DNA of 46,932 bases, from the NCBI GenBank assembly GCA_039111635.1, contig JBCAQO010000060.1:1-46932 (forward strand), in the 5' to 3' direction. Shown one piece after another: positions 1 through 11,730 of the stretch. Numbering within the stretch: position 1 is the stretch's first letter; each line of letters starts with the position of its first letter. The position numbers and the translations under genes were made by a program. Under the pieces are notes generated by a model that had not been told where the DNA came from, searched no databases, and saw nothing but the letters and a program-made list of their open reading frames with translations. The stretch comes from Heterobasidion occidentale. Its lineage: Eukaryota; Basidiomycota; Agaricomycetes; Russulales; Bondarzewiaceae.

Positions 1-3000
1 TGTCGCGATACCAAGGGGAAGAAGCGTGCTGCACCCGAAGCCTTCCCCGAAGAAGAAGTTCATACTACTGCCTCTGGCCCCTCGAAGCGTCCCCGAACAA
101 CCGCATACTCCCTCCGATCTCGAACTGACACCGCCACCAACGAAATGCCCAAGAAGCCAAGGTTCTGTCCTTTTCCTTCTGTAGCCTCCTATCTAATCTG
201 ACATCATTCATCGCAGACAATCTGTAGCGAAAGGAAAGGCTGCGTCCAAGAGCAAGCTCATGGCGGCAGCAGGGCCGTCACGACTCGAAGACGAAGACGT
301 CGAGATGATGGACGTTGAGTTTAAGCACGAAGGGTCGGATCATGATGATGGGGCTGATGAAGGGGATGGGGATGAAGGACTTGGAGGTCCAGAGGGCGGG
401 ATGAACCAGGGGACGAACTGGGAGACAATAATGGTGGAAGTTCGGGGAGAGGAATAAGAGGGACGGACGAATCTTCCTCCATGGGAATGTTTGCTGACTA
501 TCGGCAGCTCGGATCGTACATGATGTCGCTTAACTCGCGATTGAAGACGATGCTGAACAACATCAAACTGACAGCCGACCCTACCACTCGTCTCGTAACA
601 TTGCAGGAGCTCAGCGAACTGCTGAGCATTAGCACAGAAGATACTCTGGCTGGTTCTTTCCAAGTAGATTCGTTTGTGCGAGAACTGGTCAAAATTCTCG
701 GAGGGACGGGCGGTGAAGGCGACGATGACGACGACGGGGATGATGATGGGCCTCAAGACGAGGATGCCGCGCTTGCTGCTGCTCTTGCCCTCAGCGGCGG
801 CACGCAGTATCAAGGGGACGATAATCTCGAAGCACAGGTCTTGGCTGCACGTTGTCTGGCGAATCTCATGGAAGCGCTCCCCGGCGTGGCTCATACCGTT
901 GTCTATCATGGTGCGATCCCTGTCTTGTGTAGCAAGCTCATCGAGATTTCGTACATCGACCTCGCAGAGCAGACTCTCAGCGTATGTCAATTGATTTGAA
1001 TGATGCTTATGTGCTGATAATCACCGTTGTTTATAGACGCTGGAGAAGATTTCTGAAGAGTTTCCTAGTTCGATCGTTCGCGAGAACGGTCTTGCTGCAT
1101 TACTGAACTATCTTGATTTTTTCTCTATCGCTGTCCAGCGTACGGCTCTCCAAGCGGCAGCGAACTGCTGTCGTAATGTTCCACCAGAACATTTCCAGAT
1201 GATTCGTGGAGTCTGGCCCATTATCCGCAACTGTCTTGGCTATTCAGACCAGCGTCTTGTCGAATTTTCCTGCCTCTGTGTCATCCGCGTCATTGACTCG
1301 TATTATCGCTCTTCTCCTGAGAACCTAGAGTCCCTCGTTGATGCCGAGCTTATTAAGGCCGTTAACCTCCTTCTGCTTCCGGCTGGTGGCTCCCCTTTGA
1401 TCGCTTCGAATACTTACACGCTATTACTCCGTGCTTTGGCAACCTCTGCTCGGGTGAGCGCAATCATCACGGTGGTTCTGCTCGAAGCCGGGATCGTCGA
1501 TACATTGTACCAAATTCTTACTGGTGTTTTGCCGTCATCGACTCCCGAGATCGAGGAGCAGATCGATTCGTCTAGTGGGCAAGGCTTAGGAGGTGGGTTG
1601 GCCGATATGACTGTGATGCAGAACCTGGCGCACAGGCCAAAAGACCAAGTGGAAGAAGCCTTGAGTCTTGTCTCCGAACTTCTCCCGCCACTACCGAAAG
1701 GTATGATCAACCATGATTTATTTACTCCTACTGTCCTCATACTCTCCGCAGATGGTGTTTTCGACCACAGAGGATACACTGAGAAGGCCCTAGCTAAGAT
1801 GGCCAAGGCCAAAGCTAAATCTGACCGTGCAGCAGCTCGTCAAGCCGCTCTCGTTCCAATCAATATCTTGATGGGTTTACCGGCTTCGGCATCGTCCACT
1901 CCTACTATCGCGTCCGAGGCCCCGACACCCGCCCTTGTCGATAACGTACCGGAGAATCAGCCACAAGAAGGGGACGATTTCTTCGTAGCCATGCCGCTGC
2001 CGAAGGATACATCCCCTGATCGTACAGAAATGTTGCGCACAAAACCAGAGGCTGTTGGACTGTTCATGCAACACATGGTCCCTATACTTATTGATGTCTA
2101 TGCTGCGAGTGTCACGACCACTGTGAGAATCAAGACTTTGACAGGCTTGTTGAAGGCAATCAGCTTCATGGACGGGGAGGAGGCGAAGCGGGTCTTGACG
2201 GTAAGCTGACCTTGGTTTCAATCGCCCACTAATATGATATTAACTTCCCGACTAGTTTGTTCCTGTGGCCAGCTTTGCGTCATCCATCTTGTCCTCGAAG
2301 GACCATCCAAATCTAGTCATCGGCGCGCTTCAACTTGTCGAGTTGCTCCTTGTCAAGGTTCCGGAAGAATACCAGCCTGCATTCCGCAGAGAGGCGTTTT
2401 CCACGAAATTGAGAATCTTGCATCCCGAAGTCTCACTTCTTCGCGGTCGAAAGAAAAGGACAAGGACAATAGCAAAGACTCGTCGGATAGCTCGACAGTC
2501 CCTGAGTCTAACGCTCCCCCTCCTATAATTCCAGCTGCGTTAGCGGCCAGTATGCCAGGCTTCAAAAGTTGTCATCAATGTCGTTAGATCCAGAGGATGC
2601 TGTCACGCTGCGTGCGCGCGTCATACGCTTCAGGCACCTTGCGTCTACAGAGAGTGCTGAGGGAAACGATGTGCTCTCAACGTTGCGGCGGTTGGCCGAC
2701 AGGATTACCGAGCCAAACGCGACAGAGAAGGAGTCGAGCAGTGCCGTTCGGGAGCTTGCTGCACTCTTTGCATCTGCTCACACATCCGTGTCAAGCTTCG
2801 AGCTCTTGCAAAGTGGAGTGATCGATTCGCTGTTGCAGTTTGCAACGGACAAGGAGAGAAACCGCAAGTCAAATTCTTGTCTCTTCTACATTCAGTGTTG
2901 ACGGTCCATTTGTAGTCACAGTTGCAGCACGTCAAGAACTCCTTTTCAATGCCTTCACAGCTCGGAAGGCAAAAAGCTCTAGTGGTGTCCAGACACCGCT

Positions 3001-6000
3001 TGCGGTATTCGTCAAGAAGCTCCAAGAGAGTTTGACACGGATGGAGTCTTTTGATGTCGTTACAGTGACCCAGGGAATTGACGGTATGATTCGCCACGAT
3101 CTTGAAACACACACTTGGTTAAGCGGACTTAACAATCAACCTCTAGACTCCAAACGGAGTTCGCCTTCGTTACTCGCTCGTCAACTTCGTCTTCGGCTAG
3201 TAGGCGCTGACGGATCAGATATACCACGTAATTTCAACAATATCGTCGTGTCAATACATGCTATCGCCACCTTCCAAGCTCTCCACGATTATCTCCGACC
3301 GCGCGTTGCTGGGCTGATGTTCAACGGCTCACGACTTTCCGGCATGTTGGCTGCATTGACCTCTGATCTTGGTCCTAGCGGGTCATCTAGCGCTGCGGAG
3401 CCGCGGACCAAGCCATCAGCGGAGATAAATGTACCTGGCACATCTGCATCTGCTCCTCCAGCTCCATCCGATCTCGGAAAGCGACGTAGTCTCCGTTTGA
3501 GTGCCAAGAATGGTGGCACATCTGGCCCTACGGATGGCGGTCCCCCACAACCAGTAACAGCGATGGATGACGTCGGGCCCTCCAGCCAAGAGTTGCCGTC
3601 TGGAAATTCTGTCTCGGAAGCTCTAGCGTCTGTCCTCGGAGAGGCAGCTTTGAGTGAGACTGTCGTGAATGAGGAGGCAGAGTTCGCTGCAGACTTCACG
3701 GATGATGAGGTTGATGCGGAGGTAAGATCGCTTTGTAATGTATTTGTCTCGCTCTAATCTTTGAAGCAGGTGTTTGATGAGGAAATGGACCCAGATCACT
3801 CAGTGACCGAAAAGACTGTAACGCTCTCTGTAGCTGATGGTATGGATTACTTCAATTTCCCTCAATTTTTGATCTCATTTACTTACAGATGGATCTAAAG
3901 TTGAGGCGCAAACGCCTGACGGCACTCGTGTGGGTACACCGGGTGCAGCCAAGGAAGCACCCCCAATATCTACCTCGCGCAATCCATCAAATAAGGGAAG
4001 CTATGCTTCAGCAGTCAAAACCAAACCAGCGTCAGACTGGCACCTCGAATTCTCTATGGATGACCATATCCTTCCTCTCGATCTCACTGTTTACGGTGCT
4101 ATACACCAGCATGAGGTTCGGAAGAAAGCGACGGGCTCCGCATCACAGTCGCAGCTTCCATCCAACCTCCTTTGGCAAGGCGTATATACTGTGAAGTTCA
4201 AAAAAGTGCCAGGCCCAGCGCCATCGTCTGAAGGTGCGTATATCGTAGTCATTGGGTTTCGAACTCATAATGTAACACAATTGTTAGGTCGAGGTGAAGG
4301 CTTAGATACGTCAAGAAGCCGGTCGCCAACACCAACTCTGTCATCGCTCCCGGATGATGCCCCGCATGCAAAGATTTTACGCCTTCTCCGCGTCCTACAC
4401 AAGTGGAATGTCAATGAGGCCGAACGCTCAGGCATTGTCAAGAGAAATTTACCCGATTCTGCGTTTGTGAACAATAAGCTGACTGCCAAGTTGACACGCC
4501 AACTAGAAGAGCCGATGATCGTCGCGAGGTATCTCATTCGTGGCCTCATTCGTGTATGTTTTTTTCTGACTGTAGACTCATAGTCAATGCTTGCCAGACT
4601 GGGCTCTTGATTTACCCCAACATTTTCCATTCTTGTTCCCCTTCGCGACCCGCTACAGCTTTCTGCAATCCACCTCATTCGGCTACGCCCGTCTCATACT
4701 CAAGTGGCAGAGCCAACAGAGCCGGGGCAAGACAGCTCACGTCGTGATGATGGCGTTGGCTTCTTGGGCCGCCTTCAACGCCAGAAAGTACGGATCTCGC
4801 GTAAACACATTCTCGAATCTGCTATGAAGGTATTCGAGCTGTATGGCTCCTCCTCATCTATCCTCGAGGTAGAATACTTCGAAGAGGTTGGTACGGGATT
4901 AGGGCCTACCTTGGAGTTCTATTCCCTTGTGTCAAAAGAGTTTGCGAGAAGAGATTTGAAGATATGGCGCGACGAAGATTCGATGAAGACAGGAGTATAT
5001 GTCTTTCATCCGTGCGGGCTTTTTCCCGCACCAATCAGCCCCCAAGATATCGCCAACGACGGTGGACAAAAGAGGACACACATCTTCCGAGTGATTGGGC
5101 AATTTGTCGCGAAGGCTTTATTGGATTCTAGGATCATTGATATGTCATTCAACAAAGTCTTCGTCAGACTTGCGCTCGGGGAAGAAGTCCCTTTGACACT
5201 TGACACACTCAAGGTTTGTCGTCATCCTACCAAAAGGTGCTGTTCACTTATCTGCCTACTAGCTTGTCGATCCCGACTTGGCGACCTCCCTAGAGAAGCT
5301 CCATTCTCTAGCGGGCGCGACCGTTAACAGCTCACGGGACAAGGTACATCTGACCCCTACCTTATCATTGACGACAGAACCTGATCGTGAAAATAAGTTA
5401 CACAAGGTTATGGATGACCGAGTCAAGATTGAAGATTTGGCGTTAGACTTTACCATCCCTGGCTATGACATCGAGCTGAGAGTAAGTCATTTCACTGTTT
5501 CCCAACAGCTTTATTGACGTTGGTATTTAGCCCGAAGGTAAGAACATGACCGTAACGGCGAGCAACGTCGAAGACTACATTCACGAGGTCATCGATGCAA
5601 TCGTTGGGCATGGCGCCAAACTGCAAACTAAAGCCTTCCGAGAGGGATTCTCTAAGGTTTTCCCTATTGCCGACCTGCAGGCTTTCAGCATCGATGAACT
5701 AGTCATGCTGTTCGGCAACGCTGAAGAAGATTGGAGCCGTGAAAGTCCGTTGATACCTGCTTTTATTGTTGACTTTAGCTGAGTTTAGTTCTTTTGCAGC
5801 GTTGAGCGAATCTATCAAAGCGGATCATGGTTTCACTGTCGAGAGTCGGGCGATCCGAGACTTGATTGATATCATGTCAGACTATGATCTCCCAACTCGT
5901 CGCGAGTATCTTCAGTTCCTTTCCGGTAGTCCTAAACTGCCCATCGGAGGTAAGTAAATTGATCATCACTTTCATACACCCTACTGAACTTGCGACCTCA

Positions 6001-6198
6001 GGTTTCCGTGGCCTGAATCCTCCATTGACAGTTGTACGGAAGCCACACGAAGCTCCCCTATCCGCCGATGACTATCTCCCAAGTGTGATGACGTGTGTGA
6101 ACTATTTGAAGCTGCCCGAATACAGCTCGAAGGAATCCATGCGAGAGAAGTTGCAGCTGGCGATGAAGGAAGGCGTTGGTAGTTTCCACTTGTCATGA
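1..6198 (+). CDS. UFD4: UFD4/TRIP12-type HECT E3 ubiquitin ligase (5' end outside window)
   Basis: HECT-type E3 ligase that transfers ubiquitin through a catalytic cysteine; the yeast relative Ufd4 acts in ubiquitin-fusion and N-degron degradation. Exons read as <1-161, 217-981, 1037-1700, 1752-2200, 2256-2863, 2928-3721, 3770-3839, 3889-4233, 4288-4528, 4584-5213, 5263-5481, 5531-5744, 5800-5949 and 6002-6198. An acidic, basic-patched N-terminus leads into an armadillo-like region (TLAGSFQVDSFVRELVKILG, then a stretch ending NCCRNVPPEHF). The HECT domain starts near 4740 and ends with PSVMTCVNYLKLP, catalytic Cys codon at 6094-6096, and the usual C-terminal FHLS. Four single-base deletions in homopolymers (398-400, 2397-2400, 2564-2567, 4724-4727) must be allowed for; with them the exons sum to a whole number of codons, at least 1836 aa. 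The intron at 2864-2927 has a GC donor. Family assignment is secure; the frame breaks look like assembly errors because the protein is otherwise conserved. Confidence 0.93.
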
Positions 6199-6358
6199 TC
6201 ATCTCATTTTCTATCGAAGTCTGTGCACTAGAATCTTTCGTGTTTTTCTCCTATTGTGCTTTTACACCATATTCACTAGAATGCTCATTCATCATGGTTA
6301 TACAACATAATTCGTTCTACGGACTTTCTTCGATATGTTTTATGTCTCTGTACGATAC

Positions 6359-6516
6359 TTGTTTTCTAAGGTTCCACGAGGCACGACCGGAACCCTAGAA
6401 TTAGGTCTATGGTTGATGAGGGTTCCGCTGCCGGCTCCCACGCAGTGCCAGCAGCAACTCTCATCCTTTTCCTCTCGTTGAGCTGCCCAAGCAGCTAACT
6501 CATTCCTTTGCATTTA
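6359..6516 (+). repeat. A1, left split direct repeat of the Ngaro-like element
   Basis: 158 bp, matching A2 at 11731-11888 end to end by eye. Contains GGTTCC (6370-6375), GGAACCCT (6389-6396) and AGGGTTCC (6419-6426), which can form two mutually exclusive hairpins. A third hairpin, AGCTGC-CCAA-GCAGCT, lies at 6481-6496. Identity to A2 ends at CATTTA. The left edge abuts host sequence ...GATAC. Confidence 0.92.
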
Positions 6517-6570
6517 TTCAACACCATAGCACAAACCACACCCTTTCCCCTCGAGCCTATCTGACAAATC

Positions 6571-8187
6571 ATGCCTCCCCGTATCCTCGTTGATCCCAAC
6601 GCCCTCGTCTGTCCCAACTACGCCTTAGACATATACGCTGGGCTCGCGAATTAATCGCGCCCGGAGCAGAAGTCGCAGAGGCGGCACAACGTTTAGCCAA
6701 CATTTGGACAGCCGGGAACAATGTTGACAAGGGACTTTGGAACCATCAGGTAGAAGCAGATGCCATCGCGGCAGCTGACGCCGAAGCGCTCTTCCAGGCA
6801 CAGGCCGAGCAACAACGCCTCGAAGCTGAGCAGCAGGCGGAGGAAGAGCATCGTGAAAGCGAGAGAAAGAAGCCTAAGGCACCAGATTTCGACGAGGAAG
6901 TATCCATCCCGAACCGCCCAGTCCTCCGGCCACACCCTTCGCGGTCAACAAACTGCGCCTCTTCGAGTATGTAGAACTCTGGTATTTCACTCGAGACGGT
7001 TGCCTAGACGCTACCAACCACCTCCGCACCATCAACGACGACGCCTTCGGCCTCATCAGATCCGAGGATGGCCTCGCCTTGAGGTCCCTCGCAGCCACGC
7101 GCCCGTCCAAGAAAGCCATCCCCGATGACGACCTCTCCTGGTATCAAATGTCCACCGCCAAGTCGACGTACATTGCGGAGATCGAGCGTTTAAACTGGCC
7201 GTTGAAGCACCGCCAAGCCATACAGGAGTTTTTCTATGCCCTGGACATGCATCCTTACAGGAACGCGCACGAGTACGGGGACACCATCCTCCTGCGTTAC
7301 CAAGCCTCCTCGCGCCGCCTCTGGCACGAGCAACTCAAGATCCCAGGAGGGTCTTTCAACTTGCGGCACATCAACGAAACCTTATTGGACCGCATCGCCA
7401 CAACCTATTTAAATGAACTGAAGTTCGCATCCGCTCAAAGGTCAGTCTCGACCCCCCCCCCTTTTTCTGTCTCCAAGCGCCCTGCATTTCTCTTACCCTC
7501 TGTCCCTAACCCTGCACCATCCACTCTCCTGCGTCCCCGCCGCCTTGTTTTCCCTCCCCCACCCCCTTACCGCGCCGCGTCCTGCGTTCTCCCCCCTGCG
7601 TTTCCCCCCTCCGCCCCTCCCCGCGCGTTTTTTCTCCTCTGCCCTCCGCGTTGCACCCCATCCCGCGCGTCTACTCCCCGTTGCACTCTCAGCAGGTCGA
7701 ACGATGGCCCCCCAACCCTCACGATTTCAGAACCCAGAACTCCACGGGCTCGTACCGCCGCAGACGCTCCCCCTCTCCCTCCTCATATAACACGCAGAGA
7801 AGGCGTTCCAACTCCCCGCATCGTGGCATTCCCCCTCGCCCGGCCCTGGGCTACCCTCCCCGACCGGATCGGCGGTCTGGCCCATCTAGCGCGCCTTTTC
7901 CGCGCAGCGCAAACGCCTCCGGCCCAGTCGTTTGCGCAGTCTGCCTCGGCCGGCGAGAGCACCAAGTATCAAAATGCAATGCCACCGTTTTCTGGAATGG
8001 TGCCTCCGCGCGGTGTCGCCGGAGCCCGCGAGGCAAGATCCTCAACCCTCATGGTTTCGAGATCTGTCTCGATTGGCAGCGCGAGCGTAGCTGTGCCTCC
8101 AACACCCATCCCGAGAAGCACGAATGCTCCGGATGTGGCCGCCCTGATCACGGCGCCTCTTTCTGCCCTCTTGCAGAGAAGATCTAA
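6571..8187 (+). pseudogene. gag-like region of the Ngaro-like element, frame-disrupted
   Basis: The first ATG (6571) reads about 27 codons to a stop. Allowing for an extra TA at about 6631-6636 it continues as an Ala/Glu/Gln-rich coiled-coil-like stretch. A missing C at 6908-6910 then restores the frame into FAVNKLRLFEYVELW and a globular segment up to about 7440. A C10 tract and a proline-rich low-complexity stretch (7441-7690) follow. The last segment (7696-8187, another frame) has ordered Cys/His residues: CAVC, then CLDWQRERSC, then HECSGCGRPDHGASFC. This arrangement is typical of the nucleic-acid-binding module ahead of the RT in fungal DIRS elements. The proline-rich stretch could be a spliced intron, since GTCAGT occurs at 7441 and CAG at 7695, but that junction does not restore the frame. 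Real decay and homopolymer error cannot be separated here. Confidence 0.72.
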
Positions 8188-10065
8188 ACCTCTGACCCCG
8201 TATCAGGCCGGAAACTGGCTCCACGCTCTTCGCGATGCCGGTCTCCTGTCAAAATATCCTACTATACATCCAAGTCTCTCCCACGGTTTCCACATTGGTA
8301 TCCCTCCCCTCCTACATACTAATATCCCTCCTAATAGTCCTACAATTACTACGATGACCCTCGAGTTTCAAAAGATACTTGATCATGAGTTCGCGAGTGG
8401 CCGCTATCTCGGTCCGTTTACTCGCTCTGGAGTTGAAAGCCTTCTGGGCCCTTTCCAAACATCTCCACTATCCCTAATTCCGAAACCTCATAAACCCTCC
8501 GTCTTTCGTCTGATACAAAATTTTTCGTTCCCGTATACCTCCTCACCCATCCACACATCCATTAATTCGTACATATGCTCTGACGATTATCCCTGCACAT
8601 GGGGCACTTTTCCCATTTTCGCTTTCTTAGTTTCAAATCTCCCTCCGGGTTCTCAGGCCGCAGTTCGCGATGTCTCCGAAGCATACCGTACCCTTCCACT
8701 TCATCCCTCGCAGTGGCCGGGCACAGTAGTCCGCCTTTCCGAAGGGGATGCTTTCGCTGTCGATACACAGGGCGCTTTCGGCACCGGCTCTACCCCGGGA
8801 TGCTACGGTAACCTCGAGGACAGTGCAGCCGACATCATGCGCCATCGAGGTCTCGGCCCAATTTCAAAATGGGTTGATGACCACGTGTTCTTCCGCCTAC
8901 TGCGCGAGCACCTCTCCCAGTATAATAAAAAACGAGAGGTCTGGCGCTGCCAAATCCACTCAGCGGGTGGCCCCCGACAAGCCGGAGGCCGCATCTGGTA
9001 TGAAGGCCCCGCTCTACCAAACGACCAGCCAGCTGAGTTTGACGACGACATGGCCTTTCCCGTGCAAGATCTCTCCGCGCGGAGCCCCCGCACTCCCGAG
9101 GACCAAGCCTACACCTGCAACATCTCCGACATCAATCACATTTCAAGTCACCTTGGCATTCCGTGGCAAGTGGAAAAGGACATTCCCTTCAGCCATGAAT
9201 TCCCGTTCACAGGGTTCATATGGAACCTCGAAACGAAGCGCGTCTCAATTCCCGCCTCCAAAAAGAGAAGTATCTTGCAGCGATCGCGCAGTGGCAGGGT
9301 TCTCGCTCTCACACCCTTCTAGATGTGCAAAAACTACACGGGAAGCTACAGCACGCCTCCCTAATCGTGCCGTCTGGAAGAGCTTACCTAACCAATTTAG
9401 AGGCTATGCTAAGCGTTTTCCGTGACACCCCTTTCAAACCCCGCACACCTCCCCGTGACACCCCCAACGACATTGCGTGGTGGGTTCAAACACTCTCCCG
9501 CGACGACGTCTCACGCACCGTCCCCGGAATTGAGCCCATCCTCGATGTCGGGGCCTTCTCTGACGCCAGCTCAGCCGCTGGCATTGGCATCATCATCGGC
9601 GACCGCTGGCGCGCGTGGACTCTCACCCCGGGCTGGAGCCAGGAAGGACGCGACATTGGTTGGGCCGAAGCGCTCGGTTTTGAGCTACTCGTCCGTGCGC
9701 TCCTTTCCCTTTCCCCTGACTCTCCCTCGGCGCATCATCTCAGAGTCTACGGAGACAACCAAGGTGTCATTGATGCCTGGGCAAGTGGCCGCAGCCGCAA
9801 TCGGCAAACGAACCTCATTTTTCGCAGAATCCACCACCTCCTCGAACCTCACGAGGTTTTTGTCCATCCCAGATATATCCCCAGCAAGGACAACCCAGCA
9901 GACGGTCCCTCCCGGGGTATCTACCCTCCGCAACGCCTTCTCCTCCCTCCCGTCCTCATTCCGGACGAAGCCCGACCGTTCCTGGTCGACGTCATCCCTC
10001 TCCGTCCCCGCACTGGCAGCCGATTGTCGGCCCACAGTGACGCCTACCCCTCTCACCGTTGCTAG
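8188..10065 (+). CDS. Reverse transcriptase / RNase H of the Ngaro-like element (one frame change)
   Basis: Copies element RNA into DNA. The RT frame runs to 9322 and shows a fingers motif (SLIPKPHKPSVFRLIQNFS), the first catalytic Asp in RDVSEAYRTLPLHP (codon 8669-8671), GAFGTGSTPG, and WVDDHVF as the YxDD-box equivalent (DD at 8876-8881). RNase H lies in the -1 frame from about 9265. It has SDASSAAGIGI, GWAEALGFEL, YGDNQGVIDAW and SKDNPADGPSRG, supplying the expected acidic D-E-D-D set. The switch falls in an A5 run (9260-9264). Either one A has been lost, so that PASKK would join EKYLA, or it is a -1 slip. The start of the RT protein is not clear, and it may be a gag-RT fusion. Overlaps the recombinase frame by a few bases. 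Confidence 0.85.
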
Positions 10066-10178
10066 TCGCTTATTCCCCCCTCCTCGTCCACTGTTCTCCC
10101 CTCCCGTCCATCGTCCCCTCACCCGTGAGCATTACCACACGCCACACCAACCTCACGGCTCCACTCCTCCCCGCACAA

Positions 10179-11729
10179 ATGCGACCCTCTCGTTTCCACA
10201 CTCAGCTGCCTGATGCCCATAGCAATCCGGCCCCAGCCATTAAACCCTACCCCCCGCATCTCACTCCTGCCGTCTCTCCTTTGCGTCCCCACTGTAGCGC
10301 GGTTGACCGTCTCATTCAGTGGCGCCCAGAGAACACCGCCCCGCGCTCCAACACTGCACTTTCCCCAGCTGACGAAGACCGCATAAAAGACATCATGGGC
10401 CGTGGCTGGGAACGTTCCACCCTGAGTACATACGCCGCAGGCCTTCTCGCGTTCCACGTTGCTTGCGACGACAAGGGTTTCCGTGAGGCTGAGCGCGCGC
10501 CCGCCTCCACAGACGTCATATTATACTTCATCTCCGCGCTCACAGGCGCTTATGCTGCTGGCACTATAAAAAACTATCTAGCCGGCGTCAGGGCTTGGCA
10601 CATTATTCACCGCATGCAATGGACCCTCGAGGACGATCAAATCGAGGTCATGATCCGGTCTGCCAAAACCATGGCCCCTGTGGCTTCCAAACGTAGACAG
10701 CGAGAGCCATACACCCCCAGCATCCTCATCGCCATCAAAAAGGAACTAGCCTTGTCCGATCCCCTCGACGCAGCCGTGTGGGCTTGCGCAACTTCGCTTT
10801 TCTATGGCGCCGCACGCGTAGGAGAACTGACCATCCCAAAGCTCGGGGCCTTCGACCCGGAACTCCACCTCCAGCGATCCAGCATCACCCACAAAGCTAG
10901 CCGCAATGGTGACGAGGTCACAGAGCTTTTTATTCCCCACACAAAGACAAACAAGGCCGGCGAAGCAATCTACTGGGCCCGACAGAATGACGAGTCCGAC
11001 CCACACGCCGCTCTTTCTAACCATCTGTTTATAAATAACCCTCGCCCAGGCGAGCATCTTTTCACCCACACAGTCGCCGGGTCACGCCGCCCCCTCACTA
11101 GAAAGATATTCCTCTCCCGCATCTCCGCTGCTTCCACCGCTGCCAAGCAAAAGCCGCTTCACGGGCACAGCTTCCGCATCGGAGGCACCCTAGAGTATTT
11201 GTTACGGGGTGTACCCTTTGACACCATGCGGGCCAAAGGCCGCTGGGCCAGCTCTGCTTTCCTCGTCTACCTGCGAGACCACTCGGAGGTCATGGCACCC
11301 TACATGCAAGCCAACCCTGAGGTGCACAGCAGCCTTTTCCGCCTCACCGTTCGGCCCGAACTAGCACGCACCCCCTTTGAACAGGTTCGTCGTCGCCTTC
11401 CTACCATAGTGGGAATCCAGGCCAGCCTAGACGCGTCGCCAACTCCTACCAATCGGGTATCGCGGCTGACCTCTTTCTTCCCCCGTTTTCTGTTTAGACG
11501 TTCTTTCTGCTGCGCGTCGGAAAGCCTCGCAGGCTTTCGCCCACCCCCGTCTCTTTGCCATGTAATTTTGCTCGGACTATTTCTCGTTCACGCGCTGTCT
11601 CACCGCTTTCGGTCGTCATGTTCTGCTTATACATACATACTCCTCTCGCAATGTCAGTTGTTTGATCTGCCCTCACTCGCGCGTGCATCAAACAACTCCC
11701 CCCATCCGCAAGGATCACCAAAACCATAG
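10179..11729 (+). CDS. Tyrosine recombinase of the Ngaro-like element
   Basis: Uninterrupted 516-aa frame from the first in-frame ATG. It integrates the circular DNA form by strand exchange. An N-terminal SAM-like core-binding region (STLSTYAAGLLAFHVAC ... GTIKNYLAGVRAWH) precedes the catalytic domain. Catalytic residues: Arg in GAARVGEL (10815-10817), His and Arg in HGHSFRIGG (11166-11177), Trp in KGRWASSAF at the His/Trp position (11244-11246), nucleophile Tyr in FLVYLRDH (11268-11270). All are present, so the enzyme could be active. The last 90 codons run through repeat B1 and stop one base before its end, so the repeat is also coding sequence. Confidence 0.93.
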   Translation: MRPSRFHTQLPDAHSNPAPAIKPYPPHLTPAVSPLRPHCSAVDRLIQWRPENTAPRSNTALSPADEDRIKDIMGRGWERSTLSTYAAGLLAFHVACDDKGFREAERAPASTDVILYFISALTGAYAAGTIKNYLAGVRAWHIIHRMQWTLEDDQIEVMIRSAKTMAPVASKRRQREPYTPSILIAIKKELALSDPLDAAVWACATSLFYGAARVGELTIPKLGAFDPELHLQRSSITHKASRNGDEVTELFIPHTKTNKAGEAIYWARQNDESDPHAALSNHLFINNPRPGEHLFTHTVAGSRRPLTRKIFLSRISAASTAAKQKPLHGHSFRIGGTLEYLLRGVPFDTMRAKGRWASSAFLVYLRDHSEVMAPYMQANPEVHSSLFRLTVRPELARTPFEQVRRRLPTIVGIQASLDASPTPTNRVSRLTSFFPRFLFRRSFCCASESLAGFRPPPSLCHVILLGLFLVHALSHRFRSSCSAYTYILLSQCQLFDLPSLARASNNSPHPQGSPKP

Positions 11730-11730
11730 A
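11459..11730 (+). repeat. B1, internal split direct repeat
   Basis: 272 bp, matching B2 (13010-13279, 270 bp) apart from a CT present near 11620 in B1 and absent from B2. Directly abuts A2. The B1/A2 junction (CCATAGA then TTGTTTTC) is the predicted recombination joint. Encodes the C-terminal tail of the recombinase. Confidence 0.92.

Noticed and set aside
340..990. 216-codon minus-strand frame opposite the HECT gene
   Set aside because: Lies antisense to well-recognised armadillo-region coding sequence; shadow frame.
5344..5381. Possible extra HECT intron GTACAT...GACAG
   Set aside because: Only 38 nt, and reading through keeps the correct frame into the downstream conserved segment.
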